From Flavobacteriales bacterium (GTDB lineage: Bacteria > Bacteroidota > Bacteroidia > Flavobacteriales_F > PHOS-HE28), in the NCBI GenBank assembly GCA_016699575.1, contig CP064979.1:186001-250000 (forward strand): DNA of 64,000 nucleotides, given 5' to 3'. Below, piece after piece: positions 18,662 to 27,075 of the stretch; position 1 is the first letter of the stretch, and the number at the start of each line of letters is the position of its first letter. The position numbers were made by a program, and so were the translations under genes. The notes under the pieces were generated by a model. That model saw only the letters and a program-made list of their open reading frames with translations. It had not been told where the DNA came from and did not search any database.

Positions 18662-19153
18662 ATGCCCTCTTTCGACATCATCAGCAAGGTGGACGTCCAG
18701 ACGCTGGACAACGCCATCAACACGGCCAAGCGCGAAGTGGAAACCCGCTACGACCTGCGCGGTTCCAATAGCAGCATCGAGTTCGATCGGAAGACCCTGG
18801 CCATCAAGCTCAGCACTGAGGACAACATGAAGCTCGATGCGATCGAGAAGATCGTATTGGAGCGGGCCACCAAGCAACGGATCGATGTTCAGGCGTTCGA
18901 CCTGAGCAAGGAACCGCAGCCCAGCGGAAAACTGGTCATCAAGACCATTGCTGTTCAGCAAGGCATTGAACGTGAGAAGGCCAAGAAGATCGTGAAGGCC
19001 ATCAAAGACAGCGGCTTGAAGGTGCAGCCCCAGATCATGGACGATATGATACGGGTCACAGCCAAGAAGATCGACGACCTTCAGGATGTCATCGCGTTGT
19101 GCAAGCAGAGCAACTTCGAAGTGCCGCTGCAGTACGAGAACATGAAAAGCTGA
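18662..19153 (+). CDS. yajQ: YajQ family nucleotide-binding protein
   Basis: 163 residues, the standard YajQ length, starting MPSFDIISKVDVQTLDNAIN; an upstream in-frame extension is not part of the family. Conserved stretches RYDLRGSNSSIEF, QRIDVQAFD, VQQGIEREKAKKIVK and the end DLQDVIALCKQSNFEVPLQYENM are all present. The fold is a pair of ferredoxin-like domains. Xanthomonas and Pseudomonas homologues bind cyclic di-GMP, whereas the Escherichia coli protein is also reported to bind nucleotides or RNA; which applies here is unknown. It stands alone with no obvious operon partner. Confidence 0.95.
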   Translation: MPSFDIISKVDVQTLDNAINTAKREVETRYDLRGSNSSIEFDRKTLAIKLSTEDNMKLDAIEKIVLERATKQRIDVQAFDLSKEPQPSGKLVIKTIAVQQGIEREKAKKIVKAIKDSGLKVQPQIMDDMIRVTAKKIDDLQDVIALCKQSNFEVPLQYENMKS

Positions 19154-19210
19154 TCGAGCGGGGCAGCACACCCGGCCCGGTCTGCGTCATCTTGGCAACA
19201 GATACGCACC

Positions 19211-20482
19211 ATGCGACTACCGATCCTCCTCACCGGCCTGTTCACCGCCGGCACGCTGGCCTCCCAGACCTACTTCTACGTGGACAACATCGTTATATCG
19301 CCGACTTTTCCGAACACGACGGACAACATCTCCATCAGCTTGGTGGGGGGGCTTTCCAGTACGGGGGCGTACGTGGTGAGCGCGAACGCATCGATCCTTG
19401 GCAGTTCCGTCGAACTGACGGTGAACTGCGCCGACCCGGGCGGGTTGGCGGTGATCGTACCGCACAACGAGGTGATCCCGATCGGCCAGTTGCCTGCGGG
19501 AACATACACGATCAGTCTGAACGGGACCGGTCTTGGCGACTTCGCGCCAGCACCGGAGCATGTCTTTACCGTAAGCGGCGGCGGTAGCCCTTGTGACTCG
19601 CTGTTCATCATGGAACTCCAATACGGGGCGTTCGATGATTCAACCGTGAACGTGACGGTTGAGAATTACAGCAGCGCGCTGTTCGACTACCCGGGGTTCA
19701 TACTGTTGGACGACAACGGCGATACCATTGCCATCGAAACCGTGAACTACTTCGGCATCGGGGTGGGTCCACAGCTCCATACGTTGTCCGTTCAGCCGGG
19801 GGCAATGCTCCCCACGGGCACCGTCATCGGCACGCTGCAACTGTGGACCGGTTTCTACACGGCTGAGGCATGTGCCTTCCCGGTGGATCAATCACTCTGC
19901 CCCCCCGGACCTTGCTCTCCACTCTCCATTTCCATAGGTAACATGGGCGGCGCAATGGTGAACTCCACATTCGCATGGGAAGTTCTGGACTCGCTGGGCG
20001 CCACAAGCTTGGGATCCGGGCAGATGACGCTTGGAGCGGCGCAGATGGACACGGCGAACCTCTGTCTCCCGCCAGGCATGTACCAACTGCAAATGAGCCA
20101 ACCAGCACCCAGCGGGGGACAGCTGGTCATGGGCGCGGCTGATCAACCGTATGACACCCCGTCCCTTTCGCAGGCCTTTGTTCAAGGCACCACGAACACC
20201 TTGGCTTTGCCGTTCTACCCTCTTTGTGCGGACTTCTCCAATTCGATACCTGAGACCACGCCGGGCTCTGAGCTTACCGTTGTGCTGCGCGATAACCAAT
20301 TGCTCGTTTCCGCTGGGGCTCACTTGGGCCGCTTGACAGTGCATGACATGCAGGGACGTGCTCTCATGAATGCCCAAGCCAACAACACGAGCCACTTGCT
20401 GGACATAAGCGGTCTAGCAGCCGGCGCTTACCTGCTGTGGTCGTCCTCTGGCGTGAATGCCCGGCAATTCGTGAAACCGTAA
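19211..20482 (+). CDS. secreted protein with T9SS type A sorting domain
   Basis: 423 residues. A signal peptide (MRLPILLTGLFTAGTLAS) is followed by beta-rich domains, the first with YVDNIVISPTFPNTTDNISISL and a PAGTYTISL motif, and by a C-terminal sorting domain (residues ~355-423: LRDNQLLVSAGAHLGRLTVHD, LDISGLAAGAYLLW, ending RQFVKP). Apart from the sorting tail I recognise no catalytic domain, so it is probably a surface or released protein of unknown role. The acyltransferase gene begins close to its end. Confidence 0.8.
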   Translation: MRLPILLTGLFTAGTLASQTYFYVDNIVISPTFPNTTDNISISLVGGLSSTGAYVVSANASILGSSVELTVNCADPGGLAVIVPHNEVIPIGQLPAGTYTISLNGTGLGDFAPAPEHVFTVSGGGSPCDSLFIMELQYGAFDDSTVNVTVENYSSALFDYPGFILLDDNGDTIAIETVNYFGIGVGPQLHTLSVQPGAMLPTGTVIGTLQLWTGFYTAEACAFPVDQSLCPPGPCSPLSISIGNMGGAMVNSTFAWEVLDSLGATSLGSGQMTLGAAQMDTANLCLPPGMYQLQMSQPAPSGGQLVMGAADQPYDTPSLSQAFVQGTTNTLALPFYPLCADFSNSIPETTPGSELTVVLRDNQLLVSAGAHLGRLTVHDMQGRALMNAQANNTSHLLDISGLAAGAYLLWSSSGVNARQFVKP

Positions 20483-20499
20483 GTTCGGGCTTCGCGCCC

Positions 20500-21618
20500 G
20501 TGCCACATCAACGGACCTTCGGTCTCGACCTGCTTCGTGCGGTGGCCATTGCTTTGGTCATGTACGAGCATGGATATTTCTTCTTCGACCAGCTCGTCGA
20601 CGAAGAACTCTGGCGTGCACCGATGCTTGTTGATGGGGTAACGCTCTTCTTCACGTTGAGCGGGTTCCTCATCGGCCGGATCTTGTTCGACCTCATCGAG
20701 CGCGGAAAGCTCAGCACCATCGGCAACCTATTATTGTTCTGGCGTAGGCGTTGGTGGCGTACGGTCCCGAACTACCTCCTGGTCCTTTCCATTGTCCTGT
20801 TCTGGCATTGGTCCAACGGGGCGCGCATACCAGATCACTGGTGGTCGTACTACCTGTTTTCCCAGAACCTCTTCCAACCCCAGGACAAGTTTTTCGCGGA
20901 AGCTTGGAGCCTTGGCGTAGAGGAATGGTTCTATGTGCTCCTGCCGATCGCTTTCCTGATCTGCCTGCGCATGCGTCGCGATGCCCGGACGACTGCTATG
21001 TGGCCCGTTCTACTGTTTTTCCTGGCCATACCAGCCATCTTGAGGGCCTGGAAGCTCCACCACGGCATCGACGTTCCGCACATCGATGCGCACGCACGCC
21101 GGATGGTATGTATGCGCTTGGACAATATCATCATCGGTGCTACGGCTGCTTGGTTGGCGTACGTGCGGCCTGCCTGGTGGCGATCGAACCGCAGGTGGCT
21201 GGCTGTTGCTGGCGTGGCGCTGCTGATCGCGTTCAAACTTCAGTTGGTGGTGCGGGGTGATTCCACCGCACGCGCAATGCTGTTCGAACACAACCTGGAG
21301 GCCATCGGCTGCGCCCTGCTCCTGCCGCTTCTATCCGGGTGGAACCCCGTCAAGCCACGCTGGCTTGTCGCCCCGGTGCAACAACTGGCCCGATTGTCCT
21401 ATGCCATGTATTTGTTGAACCTCACGATCGTCTTGTTCAGCGTAATGCCCCTCCTGTCTGCTCCGTTCAGCGGGGCCGTTCAGGAGAGTTGGAGGATGTC
21501 GTTCCTGCCCCTTGCCGTGCATTGGATCCTCACCGTGGCCCTGGCGTTCCTTCTTTACCATGGATTCGAAAAGCACATGACCGCAATGCGGGAAAGGAAA
21601 GGGCTTGGGTCCGCCTGA
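20500..21618 (+). CDS. acyltransferase 3 (OafA/YrhL-type) membrane protein
   Basis: About 372 residues with roughly ten membrane segments. Family hallmarks are the N-terminal FGLDLLRAVAIALVMYEHG (the His is the probable catalytic residue), FFTLSGFLIGRILF, RRWWRTVPNYLLV and SLGVEEWFYVLLP. These enzymes transfer acetyl or other acyl groups to sugars of surface polysaccharides, lipids or antibiotics; the acceptor here is unknown. I chose the GTG at 20500 because the family normally has only ~5-10 residues before LD.LR; an ATG at 20437 in the same frame would overlap the preceding gene by 46 bases. Confidence 0.85.
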   Translation: MPHQRTFGLDLLRAVAIALVMYEHGYFFFDQLVDEELWRAPMLVDGVTLFFTLSGFLIGRILFDLIERGKLSTIGNLLLFWRRRWWRTVPNYLLVLSIVLFWHWSNGARIPDHWWSYYLFSQNLFQPQDKFFAEAWSLGVEEWFYVLLPIAFLICLRMRRDARTTAMWPVLLFFLAIPAILRAWKLHHGIDVPHIDAHARRMVCMRLDNIIIGATAAWLAYVRPAWWRSNRRWLAVAGVALLIAFKLQLVVRGDSTARAMLFEHNLEAIGCALLLPLLSGWNPVKPRWLVAPVQQLARLSYAMYLLNLTIVLFSVMPLLSAPFSGAVQESWRMSFLPLAVHWILTVALAFLLYHGFEKHMTAMRERKGLGSA

Positions 21619-21622
21619 AAAG

Positions 21623-21652
21623 CGGAAGCGCGCCTTACGGGGCGCGCTTCCG
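21623..21652 (+). terminator. GC-rich hairpin with TTACGG loop, possible terminator
   Basis: CGGAAGCGCGCC (21623-21634) and GGCGCGCTTCCG (21641-21652) form a perfect 12-base-pair stem with loop TTACGG, starting 5 bases after the acyltransferase stop. No T-run follows. It is the first of three elements with the same loop in this spacer (see findings). Confidence 0.55.
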
Positions 21653-21735
21653 GTGGTGTTCCTGGTACTGGCTTACGGGCCGGCTCGGGACTTTCAGTGC
21701 CTGTTGGCGCTATCCCTCCAGGTGCTTCTTGAGAT

Positions 21736-21753
21736 GAGGCCTTACGGGGCCTC
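21736..21753. repeat. second hairpin with the same TTACGG loop
   Basis: GAGGCC (21736-21741) pairs with GGCCTC (21748-21753) around TTACGG, the same loop as in the hairpin at 21623. Between them, 21670-21681 (GGC-TTACGG-GCC) is a third, shorter version. Role unknown; the elements lie between the acyltransferase stop and the start of the DUF6268 gene. Confidence 0.5.
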
Positions 21754-21790
21754 GTGAACATTTCAACGCAAGCCTATCGGCTGATGTTAC

Positions 21791-22690
21791 ATGCATCACC
21801 AAAAAAGATGGCATCTTGAGCCAGTGACGCGACTGCTCGCATGGTTCTTCGGCACGGTGTTGTCCTGTTCGTGTGCTGCACAGCCCTATCTGGATGTGGG
21901 TGCGGCTTCGTTCACGCACAGTCCGGCCCGTCTTGATCGGGCCGAGCTCGCCCTCGCTCTTCCCCTTTCACTGGGCAAGGGGAAGATCATCCTGAGCCCG
22001 CTCTGGGAGAACTGGCAAGCTCAACTTCCGCAGCGGACCGCATTCCCCGAGAAGACCACGGAAAGCCTCACCGGCTTCATACTACCGGTGACGTGGCTCA
22101 CGCCCATGCGCAACGCACGTTGGAAGTTCCTGCTGACCGGCTTGGTACGCTACAACACGCTGGACAACATGGAGCGCAGCAGTTTGCAACCCGGCGGGGC
22201 ATTGCTCTTAACCTACGGCAAGAAACCATCGCTCACCTGGAAGGCAGGCTTCTATGCGAACCGCGATGCCTTCGGGATCTTCTGGCTGCCGCTCTTGGGC
22301 ATCGATTGGCGGGTCGGGCCAAAGCTGAACGTATGGGGGATACTGCCAGGAAGCATGCACGCCGAACACAAGGTGCTGCGGTGGTTGCATTGGGGGTTCG
22401 TCTTCAAGGCCTTCACCAATAGCTATGGGGAACGCGGAGGCTTCTTCGCCCGGACCGACGAGAACCAGGTCGGTCTGTTCACCGATACGTACTTGATGGG
22501 CGCACGCGCGGTTCTTCGCCTGGAGGGCGGCCACACCGCCTTCAGCCAGTACCAAGGAGGGCCGGGCCATCCGCGCTACTCGTTCCATGGAAGCGATGGG
22601 TATGTGGACCACGAACTGGGCGACGGTCCGTACTTCAAGGTAATGCTTGCCTACCGCGTGCGGCTCGACGGGCAACACGGCCCCAACTAG
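21791..22690 (+). CDS. DUF6268 family outer-membrane beta-barrel protein
   Basis: 299 residues with an N-terminal signal-like hydrophobic stretch (TRLLAWFFGTVLSCSCAAQ) after a basic start. The body has alternating strand patterns, many aromatic residues and the sequence LGIDWRVGPKLNVWGILPGSMHAEHKV characteristic of this Bacteroidota barrel family. Presumed outer-membrane location; no transported substrate or activity can be inferred. It converges with the minus-strand operon that ends 8 bases downstream. Confidence 0.75.
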   Translation: MHHQKRWHLEPVTRLLAWFFGTVLSCSCAAQPYLDVGAASFTHSPARLDRAELALALPLSLGKGKIILSPLWENWQAQLPQRTAFPEKTTESLTGFILPVTWLTPMRNARWKFLLTGLVRYNTLDNMERSSLQPGGALLLTYGKKPSLTWKAGFYANRDAFGIFWLPLLGIDWRVGPKLNVWGILPGSMHAEHKVLRWLHWGFVFKAFTNSYGERGGFFARTDENQVGLFTDTYLMGARAVLRLEGGHTAFSQYQGGPGHPRYSFHGSDGYVDHELGDGPYFKVMLAYRVRLDGQHGPN

Positions 22691-22698
22691 CACCGCTC

Positions 22699-23022
22699 CT
22701 AGAAGACGCTGCCGCTCTTGAGGAAGAGGACGAAAACGAACGTCATCAGGAAGTGGTGGAACAACAACAGCACGGCGGCCAAGGTGAGCACACGCCTACC
22801 TTGGGTGTGAAGCTCCGGGAAGAGCTTTTTGTTGTTCATGGCAATGATGGGCAGCGGTATAGTTGCGAGGAGGAAAGTCACGGCAAGGGCCTTGAAAATG
22901 AATTCGTTGTTCAATACGCCCAAGAACAGGTGGGCGTAGTAGAAAATGAGGCCAACGAACGACAACAGGCCCAACCGAACGAAGAGACGTGCTTCAGCGA
23001 CCATTTTGGAGCGTGGGTTCAT
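22699..23022 (-). CDS. small three-helix membrane protein, last gene of the regulator/membrane operon
   Basis: About 107 residues starting MNPRSKMVAEARLFV; a second ATG 7 codons later is possible. Three hydrophobic helices are visible: FVRLGLLSFVGLIFYYAHLFLG, FKALAVTFLLATIPLPIIAM and RVLTLAAVLLLFHHFLMTFVFVLFL. I do not recognise the family. It follows the upstream gene (stop at 23063) by 40 bases in the same direction, so it is probably the last gene of the operon reaching back to 27740. Confidence 0.6.
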   Translation of the reverse strand: MNPRSKMVAEARLFVRLGLLSFVGLIFYYAHLFLGVLNNEFIFKALAVTFLLATIPLPIIAMNNKKLFPELHTQGRRVLTLAAVLLLFHHFLMTFVFVLFLKSGSVF

Positions 23023-23062
23023 GGCCAAGACGCCCGCTTCAACGCTTGGTGGTCCGCCCGGG

Positions 23063-23806
23063 TTACGGATTTTGTGAACGATCTCTGGATAGAACGACCT
23101 GGGCAACCGCAGGCCCCAAAGCCCGTCGCCCGGTGAGGGTGATGCCTACGACTGCGAGCGTAGTGCCTACGATGAACAGGGGCCAGGAGAATGCCGCTTC
23201 GAGGCCGGTTTCCTGAAGCCGGTATGCCGGTCCGTCGCTGAGGGTGTTGATGCCTTGATCAAGCGCATGCACGATATGAGCGCCCATGAACGACCACAAT
23301 ACCGCACCCGCACCTATCGCACAAAGGAACCATTCACCCCACTGCATACCGAACCGGCCATGGCGTTCCGCACCGACCAGCAGGAAGACGCCCAAGCAGA
23401 TGATACCAAGAGAAACGAGGCTTGGCGCCAGGACGGGACCTACCCACGGCACGGGTACCAGAAAGAGGATATCCATGGCAAGAAGGGACTCCGGCCAGCC
23501 CAGCAGCACCTTCAACCACACGTAATAGAAAATGTCCCATACACCGAAGGCGATGAGAAACCAAGCGAACCGCTGCATACGCCGCCCAGCGAGCATGGCC
23601 GCTGGTGCGAGCAGCATGAGGATCGTCGCTGCCTCCCGCCCGATCTCTGTGCCGATGATGAGCGGTTGCAACGGCGGCAACGGAAAACTGAAACCGTTGG
23701 GGAAAAGCAGCGCCCGCAGGTAGACGACAACAGCGCTCTCCAGGTAAGCCATGCTCACTCCGAAAAGTGAAAGCCAGATCAGCTTGCTGCGGAGTTCTGC
23801 GCTCAT
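23063..23806 (-). CDS. polytopic membrane protein of unknown function
   Basis: 247 residues from the ATG at 23806, chosen because it overlaps the preceding stop as ATGA; MSAELRSKLIWLSLFGVSMAYLESAVVVYLRALL begins the protein. Six or seven hydrophobic segments run through it, with FGVWDIFYYVWLKVLLGWPESL and LFLVPVPWVGPVLAPSLVS between helices 3 and 5. No active site or transporter motif is apparent. Its position in the tight operon with a winged-helix regulator is the best clue to its role. Confidence 0.65.
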   Translation of the reverse strand: MSAELRSKLIWLSLFGVSMAYLESAVVVYLRALLFPNGFSFPLPPLQPLIIGTEIGREAATILMLLAPAAMLAGRRMQRFAWFLIAFGVWDIFYYVWLKVLLGWPESLLAMDILFLVPVPWVGPVLAPSLVSLGIICLGVFLLVGAERHGRFGMQWGEWFLCAIGAGAVLWSFMGAHIVHALDQGINTLSDGPAYRLQETGLEAAFSWPLFIVGTTLAVVGITLTGRRALGPAVAQVVLSRDRSQNP

Positions 23807-24741
23807 CGTTCGTTCCAATGGAGGTCGGCAACCAACGCCTTATGGTCTGATCCCGGCAAGTGCTTCGTGGTCGTTGCGCCAACGCGCAGTTGCTTGGTGG
23901 AATAGATATGATCGATCGGGATCAGCGCCAGCCCGAACACACTGGGAAAGGTGGCGGGCTCGTACGCAGGCGCACCGGCCAGGCCTGTTTGCTGACGGAA
24001 CCGAACAAGCGCATGATCCCATTCCACGGCGTTCAGGTCCCCGACGACGACCTGCGGCCCGCTCGCCTTCAGTATCCGAGATGCCAGTCTGTTCAACTGC
24101 GCGTTGCGCTTCAAGTAGGCCACATGCGGCAATGGTGAACGCGCGTGCACGGAAGTGAGCGTTACGATACCGGAAGGGGTTTTCACTCGAGCCTCGATAG
24201 CGGGAGCACCTAATAGGTCCACCTCCTCGAAATGCACTATTGGAAGCCGGCTAAAAACCGCTATGCCGTAACAATCCGTGCGTGGCACCACACGATGGAA
24301 CGGATATGCTTCCGCAAGAGCGCAGGTAAGGATCGTCGCCCACGCCGGATCGACTTCCTGGAAGGAAAGAACGTCGGCATCCGAAGCATGCACGGCATCC
24401 AGCACACCAATGTTGCTTCTGTTCGGCTGTAGTACGTTGAATTGTGCCACCCGGAGCGCTTGTTGCGCCGTTGCTGGCACCTCGGGTCCCGCAGGCAGCC
24501 ACGGGACCTGCAACGCAACCACAATGGTGGCGCCCATTGCGGCTGCCGCTTCGAACCACTGCCTGCGCCAGGCGAAGAGCACCACGAGCACCAGCACGAC
24601 CAAAGCCCACTGCCGCATGAACGACCGCGCCAACATCAGCAGGAACCCTTCGTCACCCAGGACGAGCACAGCCGGGAGCGCGGCTAACCCGACGACCACC
24701 AAGGTGCGCACCGGTGCTGTTCGAGGCAGGCCTATGCTCAT
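23803..24741 (-). CDS. membrane-anchored endonuclease/exonuclease/phosphatase family protein
   Basis: 312 residues. The N-terminal ~75 residues hold two or three membrane helices (LVVVGLAALPAVLVLG, WALVVLVLVVLFAW, MGATIVVALQVPWL); the rest is an EEP domain: RVAQFNVLQPNRSN (metal-site N), DVLSFQEVDP (metal-binding E), VVVGDLNAVEWDH, and a C-terminal GSDHKALVADL with the catalytic Asp-His. The closest described relatives are YafD-type proteins, whose substrate is unsettled. ATG start chosen because it overlaps the preceding gene as ATGA; the stop overlaps the next gene in the same way. Confidence 0.85.
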   Translation of the reverse strand: MSIGLPRTAPVRTLVVVGLAALPAVLVLGDEGFLLMLARSFMRQWALVVLVLVVLFAWRRQWFEAAAAMGATIVVALQVPWLPAGPEVPATAQQALRVAQFNVLQPNRSNIGVLDAVHASDADVLSFQEVDPAWATILTCALAEAYPFHRVVPRTDCYGIAVFSRLPIVHFEEVDLLGAPAIEARVKTPSGIVTLTSVHARSPLPHVAYLKRNAQLNRLASRILKASGPQVVVGDLNAVEWDHALVRFRQQTGLAGAPAYEPATFPSVFGLALIPIDHIYSTKQLRVGATTTKHLPGSDHKALVADLHWNER

Positions 24742-25211
24742 GCGCGCTCGAGTTTCCTGATATCGCGCAGCACGAGCCACAACGGCACGGCTCCGACAAT
24801 ACCGAAGGAAGCATCCACCATGCACCAGAAGAACGGGATGCCCCGCACCGGTGCCCAGGCGAAAGCAAGCACCAGGACGAGAGCACAGCACCAAAGCCCC
24901 CACTCGATCACCCATTTGTTGCGCACCGGATCGCGCAATGGCCCTACGAACGCCAACCCGATGACCACATGCGCGAACGCCAACCAATCCGTACCGTAGA
25001 ACAGGAACGGGTACTTGGCACCGACTTCCGCGATCGCCGAAGCCACGGTCCGGGCCCACGAAAACAGTTCACCTCCCAATGGCTCCGTCCACTGGGCCAG
25101 CATTTCGGTGCCCCATTGCAAAGGCACAGCTGTGAGCCCGCTCAGAACGAGCATGATGATGAAAAAGATGATCCATCTGCGGATCCTTCGTCGTTCACGT
25201 TCCATGATCAT
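24738..25211 (-). CDS. four- or five-helix membrane protein
   Basis: 157 residues from the ATG at 25211 (MIMERERRRIRRW, with a second ATG two codons later), which overlaps the stop of the DUF4153-like gene as ATGA. The basic start is followed by hydrophobic helices WIIFFIIMLVLSGLTAVPLQWG, WLAFAHVVIGLAFVG, GLWCCALVLVLAFAW and VGAVPLWLVLRDI. The layout FYGTDWLAFAHVVIGLAFVGPLRDPVRNKWV is reminiscent of small membrane proteins of Bacteroidota, but I cannot name a family. It overlaps the EEP gene by four bases. Confidence 0.65.
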   Translation of the reverse strand: MIMERERRRIRRWIIFFIIMLVLSGLTAVPLQWGTEMLAQWTEPLGGELFSWARTVASAIAEVGAKYPFLFYGTDWLAFAHVVIGLAFVGPLRDPVRNKWVIEWGLWCCALVLVLAFAWAPVRGIPFFWCMVDASFGIVGAVPLWLVLRDIRKLERA

Positions 25212-26782
25212 GGTTTGTTCGGCGCGGCCAGTCCCACGAGTTCGTCGTAGGTGCGCTGTTCCGCCAGGGTCCAGCTTTGCCATCCGTTCGTTTGCCAGCG
25301 CCCCAGGAAGATGCGCGTCTTGGCGGCAAGCGCTTCATTGAAGACCAGAGGATCCTGCGTATCCGTCCAGCGGACATGGTTCGTCGCATGCTTGGCCATC
25401 TGTCGTTCCACATCGGCACGGTGCAGATGGAGCAAGGGCAGCACTTTGTCGCTCAATGCGAGGTAGTGGTCGGTGTCGATCTCCGCGGGGTTCGGGTGTC
25501 CGAGGTTGTACTTCACGATGACCCTGTCCCAATTGAAACATGAGAGCATTGTGAGCACGGCAACAGCCGCCCATGCGTTGACGCGCCAGAGGAAGAACGT
25601 GCTTCGCCGCGCGTGGATCTTCCACGCCAACGTTGCCAAGCCCGCCACGACGAGCGCGAGGAACACGATGACACCGATGCGCTTGTAGGCCAGCCCATGA
25701 AAACCGATGTAATGCATGTTCCGCAGGAAGACGCTCACCGCCAGCACGGCGTTCTGCGCAAGCCAAAGGAGCGCAAGGCGTTTCAACCAGAAGGCGCGTG
25801 GATGGAAGTTGAGATTGCGCCGGAACAACCGCAATAGGATGGCCATGCTCAGAAGAATACTGATGATGAGCAGCCAAGTGCCTTGGTGGACGAACTGCTT
25901 CAGGCTGAACCCCTCTTCCACCTGGAAACCGAACCATACCCAATCGATGTCGATCTTGTTCACGAGCAACAACAGGGCATTCACGAGCACAAGAAGGAGG
26001 AGACCGATGCGCCTCTCGCGCTCAAGGGCGTTCATGGGAAGCGGCGATTTCCAATGCGGTCGCTTGAGGCGAAGCCGCACCATGGCATCCGTGAGCCTCG
26101 CCTCAGCGGCGGCCACCGTGCCAGGAGCAAGCTTCAGCAAGAGCGCCCCGGAAGCGACAGCGCTCAGCAGCAAGAAAAGTGCATGGGCCGTGAAGAGCCC
26201 ACGGACCAATGCATCGATGAAGTCCGCCAAGCGCACCATGATACCCTCGGTCATTGCACTGAACTTGGGATTGGCCGCGCGGTAGATCCAGTAGTACGCC
26301 ATGAGCACCAACACAGGCAACAGGGACAGCTTCAACCAACTGAACCCCTTGCGGGAGGCGCCCTTTTCCGGCACCGCCTGCGCAAGCCCCTCCGCGAACG
26401 CGAGAGGCACGCTGGCGAGATTGTGCAGGGCTTGCCCGGTAGCACTGAGCACGTTGCGCAAGCCCGGGGCCAACATGAACCCGCTGAACACAACGAGCCA
26501 GAGGATGGTGAGCGTGATCGCCAGTGAGCTGCCGTGCACCACGATCATTGCGCTGCAAACAGCCATGGCCACGAGCATGGCCTTGGCCTCCATGGCGATG
26601 GCACCACCCGTGCGAACGAGCAATGCCGTTGTTATGGCCGCCGTGGCAATGACCACGTTAACGCCCAGTGCATGCTGCCAGAAGAGCGCGTCGCTCAGCA
26701 CGGCCAGGGAAGCCAGCAACGCTGCGTTGCGCCAGATGAAGGGAGTTGCGAACTGTCGCAGGGACAACGTGATGGTGTTCAT
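25208..26782 (-). CDS. DUF4153/DUF4173-like polytopic membrane protein
   Basis: 524 residues with about a dozen membrane helices and a soluble C-terminal ~100 residues. The stretch NMHYIGFHGLAYKRIGVIVFLALV and the preceding FWLKRLALLWLAQNAVLAVSVFLRN fit the DUF4153/DUF4173 group, often found near winged-helix regulators in Bacteroidota. No transport or catalytic motif is recognisable. The gene overlaps its upstream regulator gene and its downstream neighbour by ATGA on both sides, so it is the central, largest member of the operon. Confidence 0.75.
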   Translation of the reverse strand: MNTITLSLRQFATPFIWRNAALLASLAVLSDALFWQHALGVNVVIATAAITTALLVRTGGAIAMEAKAMLVAMAVCSAMIVVHGSSLAITLTILWLVVFSGFMLAPGLRNVLSATGQALHNLASVPLAFAEGLAQAVPEKGASRKGFSWLKLSLLPVLVLMAYYWIYRAANPKFSAMTEGIMVRLADFIDALVRGLFTAHALFLLLSAVASGALLLKLAPGTVAAAEARLTDAMVRLRLKRPHWKSPLPMNALERERRIGLLLLVLVNALLLLVNKIDIDWVWFGFQVEEGFSLKQFVHQGTWLLIISILLSMAILLRLFRRNLNFHPRAFWLKRLALLWLAQNAVLAVSVFLRNMHYIGFHGLAYKRIGVIVFLALVVAGLATLAWKIHARRSTFFLWRVNAWAAVAVLTMLSCFNWDRVIVKYNLGHPNPAEIDTDHYLALSDKVLPLLHLHRADVERQMAKHATNHVRWTDTQDPLVFNEALAAKTRIFLGRWQTNGWQSWTLAEQRTYDELVGLAAPNKP

Positions 26783-27075
26783 GGTCTCAGGTCTTTATTG
26801 AGCAATCGTTCAAGTGCGTCCAAGTGTGCTTGGAACGCCCGTTTGCCTACCGTAGTGCATTTGTAACTGGTGTTCGGGCGACGGCCCACAAAGCGCTTCC
26901 GGACTTCCACATAGGCAGCCTTCTCCAGTGCAGCAAGGTGGCTGGCCAGGTTGCCGTCAGTGACATTGAGCAGATCGCGCATCTGCGCATGGTCCACCCA
27001 TGTGTTCACTGCAAGCACCGCCATGATGCCGATGCGCACGCGGCTCTCGAAGGTTTTGTCCAGATCGCCGATCAT
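26779..27075 (-). CDS. winged-helix (ArsR/PadR-like) transcriptional regulator
   Basis: 98 residues starting MIGDLDKTFESRVRIGIMAVL. A single winged helix-turn-helix domain: WVDHAQMRDLLNVTDGNLASHLAALEKAAYVEVRKRFVGRRPNTSYKCTTVGKRAF includes the recognition helix (DGNLASHLAALEKAAY) and the wing (RFVGRRPNTSYKCT). This is the MarR/ArsR-like HTH_34 type, with no metal-binding cysteines and no ligand domain. It overlaps the genes on both sides by ATGA. The palindromes at 27744-27767 just before the first gene of the operon are the natural candidate operator, suggesting autoregulation. Confidence 0.85.
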   Translation of the reverse strand: MIGDLDKTFESRVRIGIMAVLAVNTWVDHAQMRDLLNVTDGNLASHLAALEKAAYVEVRKRFVGRRPNTSYKCTTVGKRAFQAHLDALERLLNKDLRP

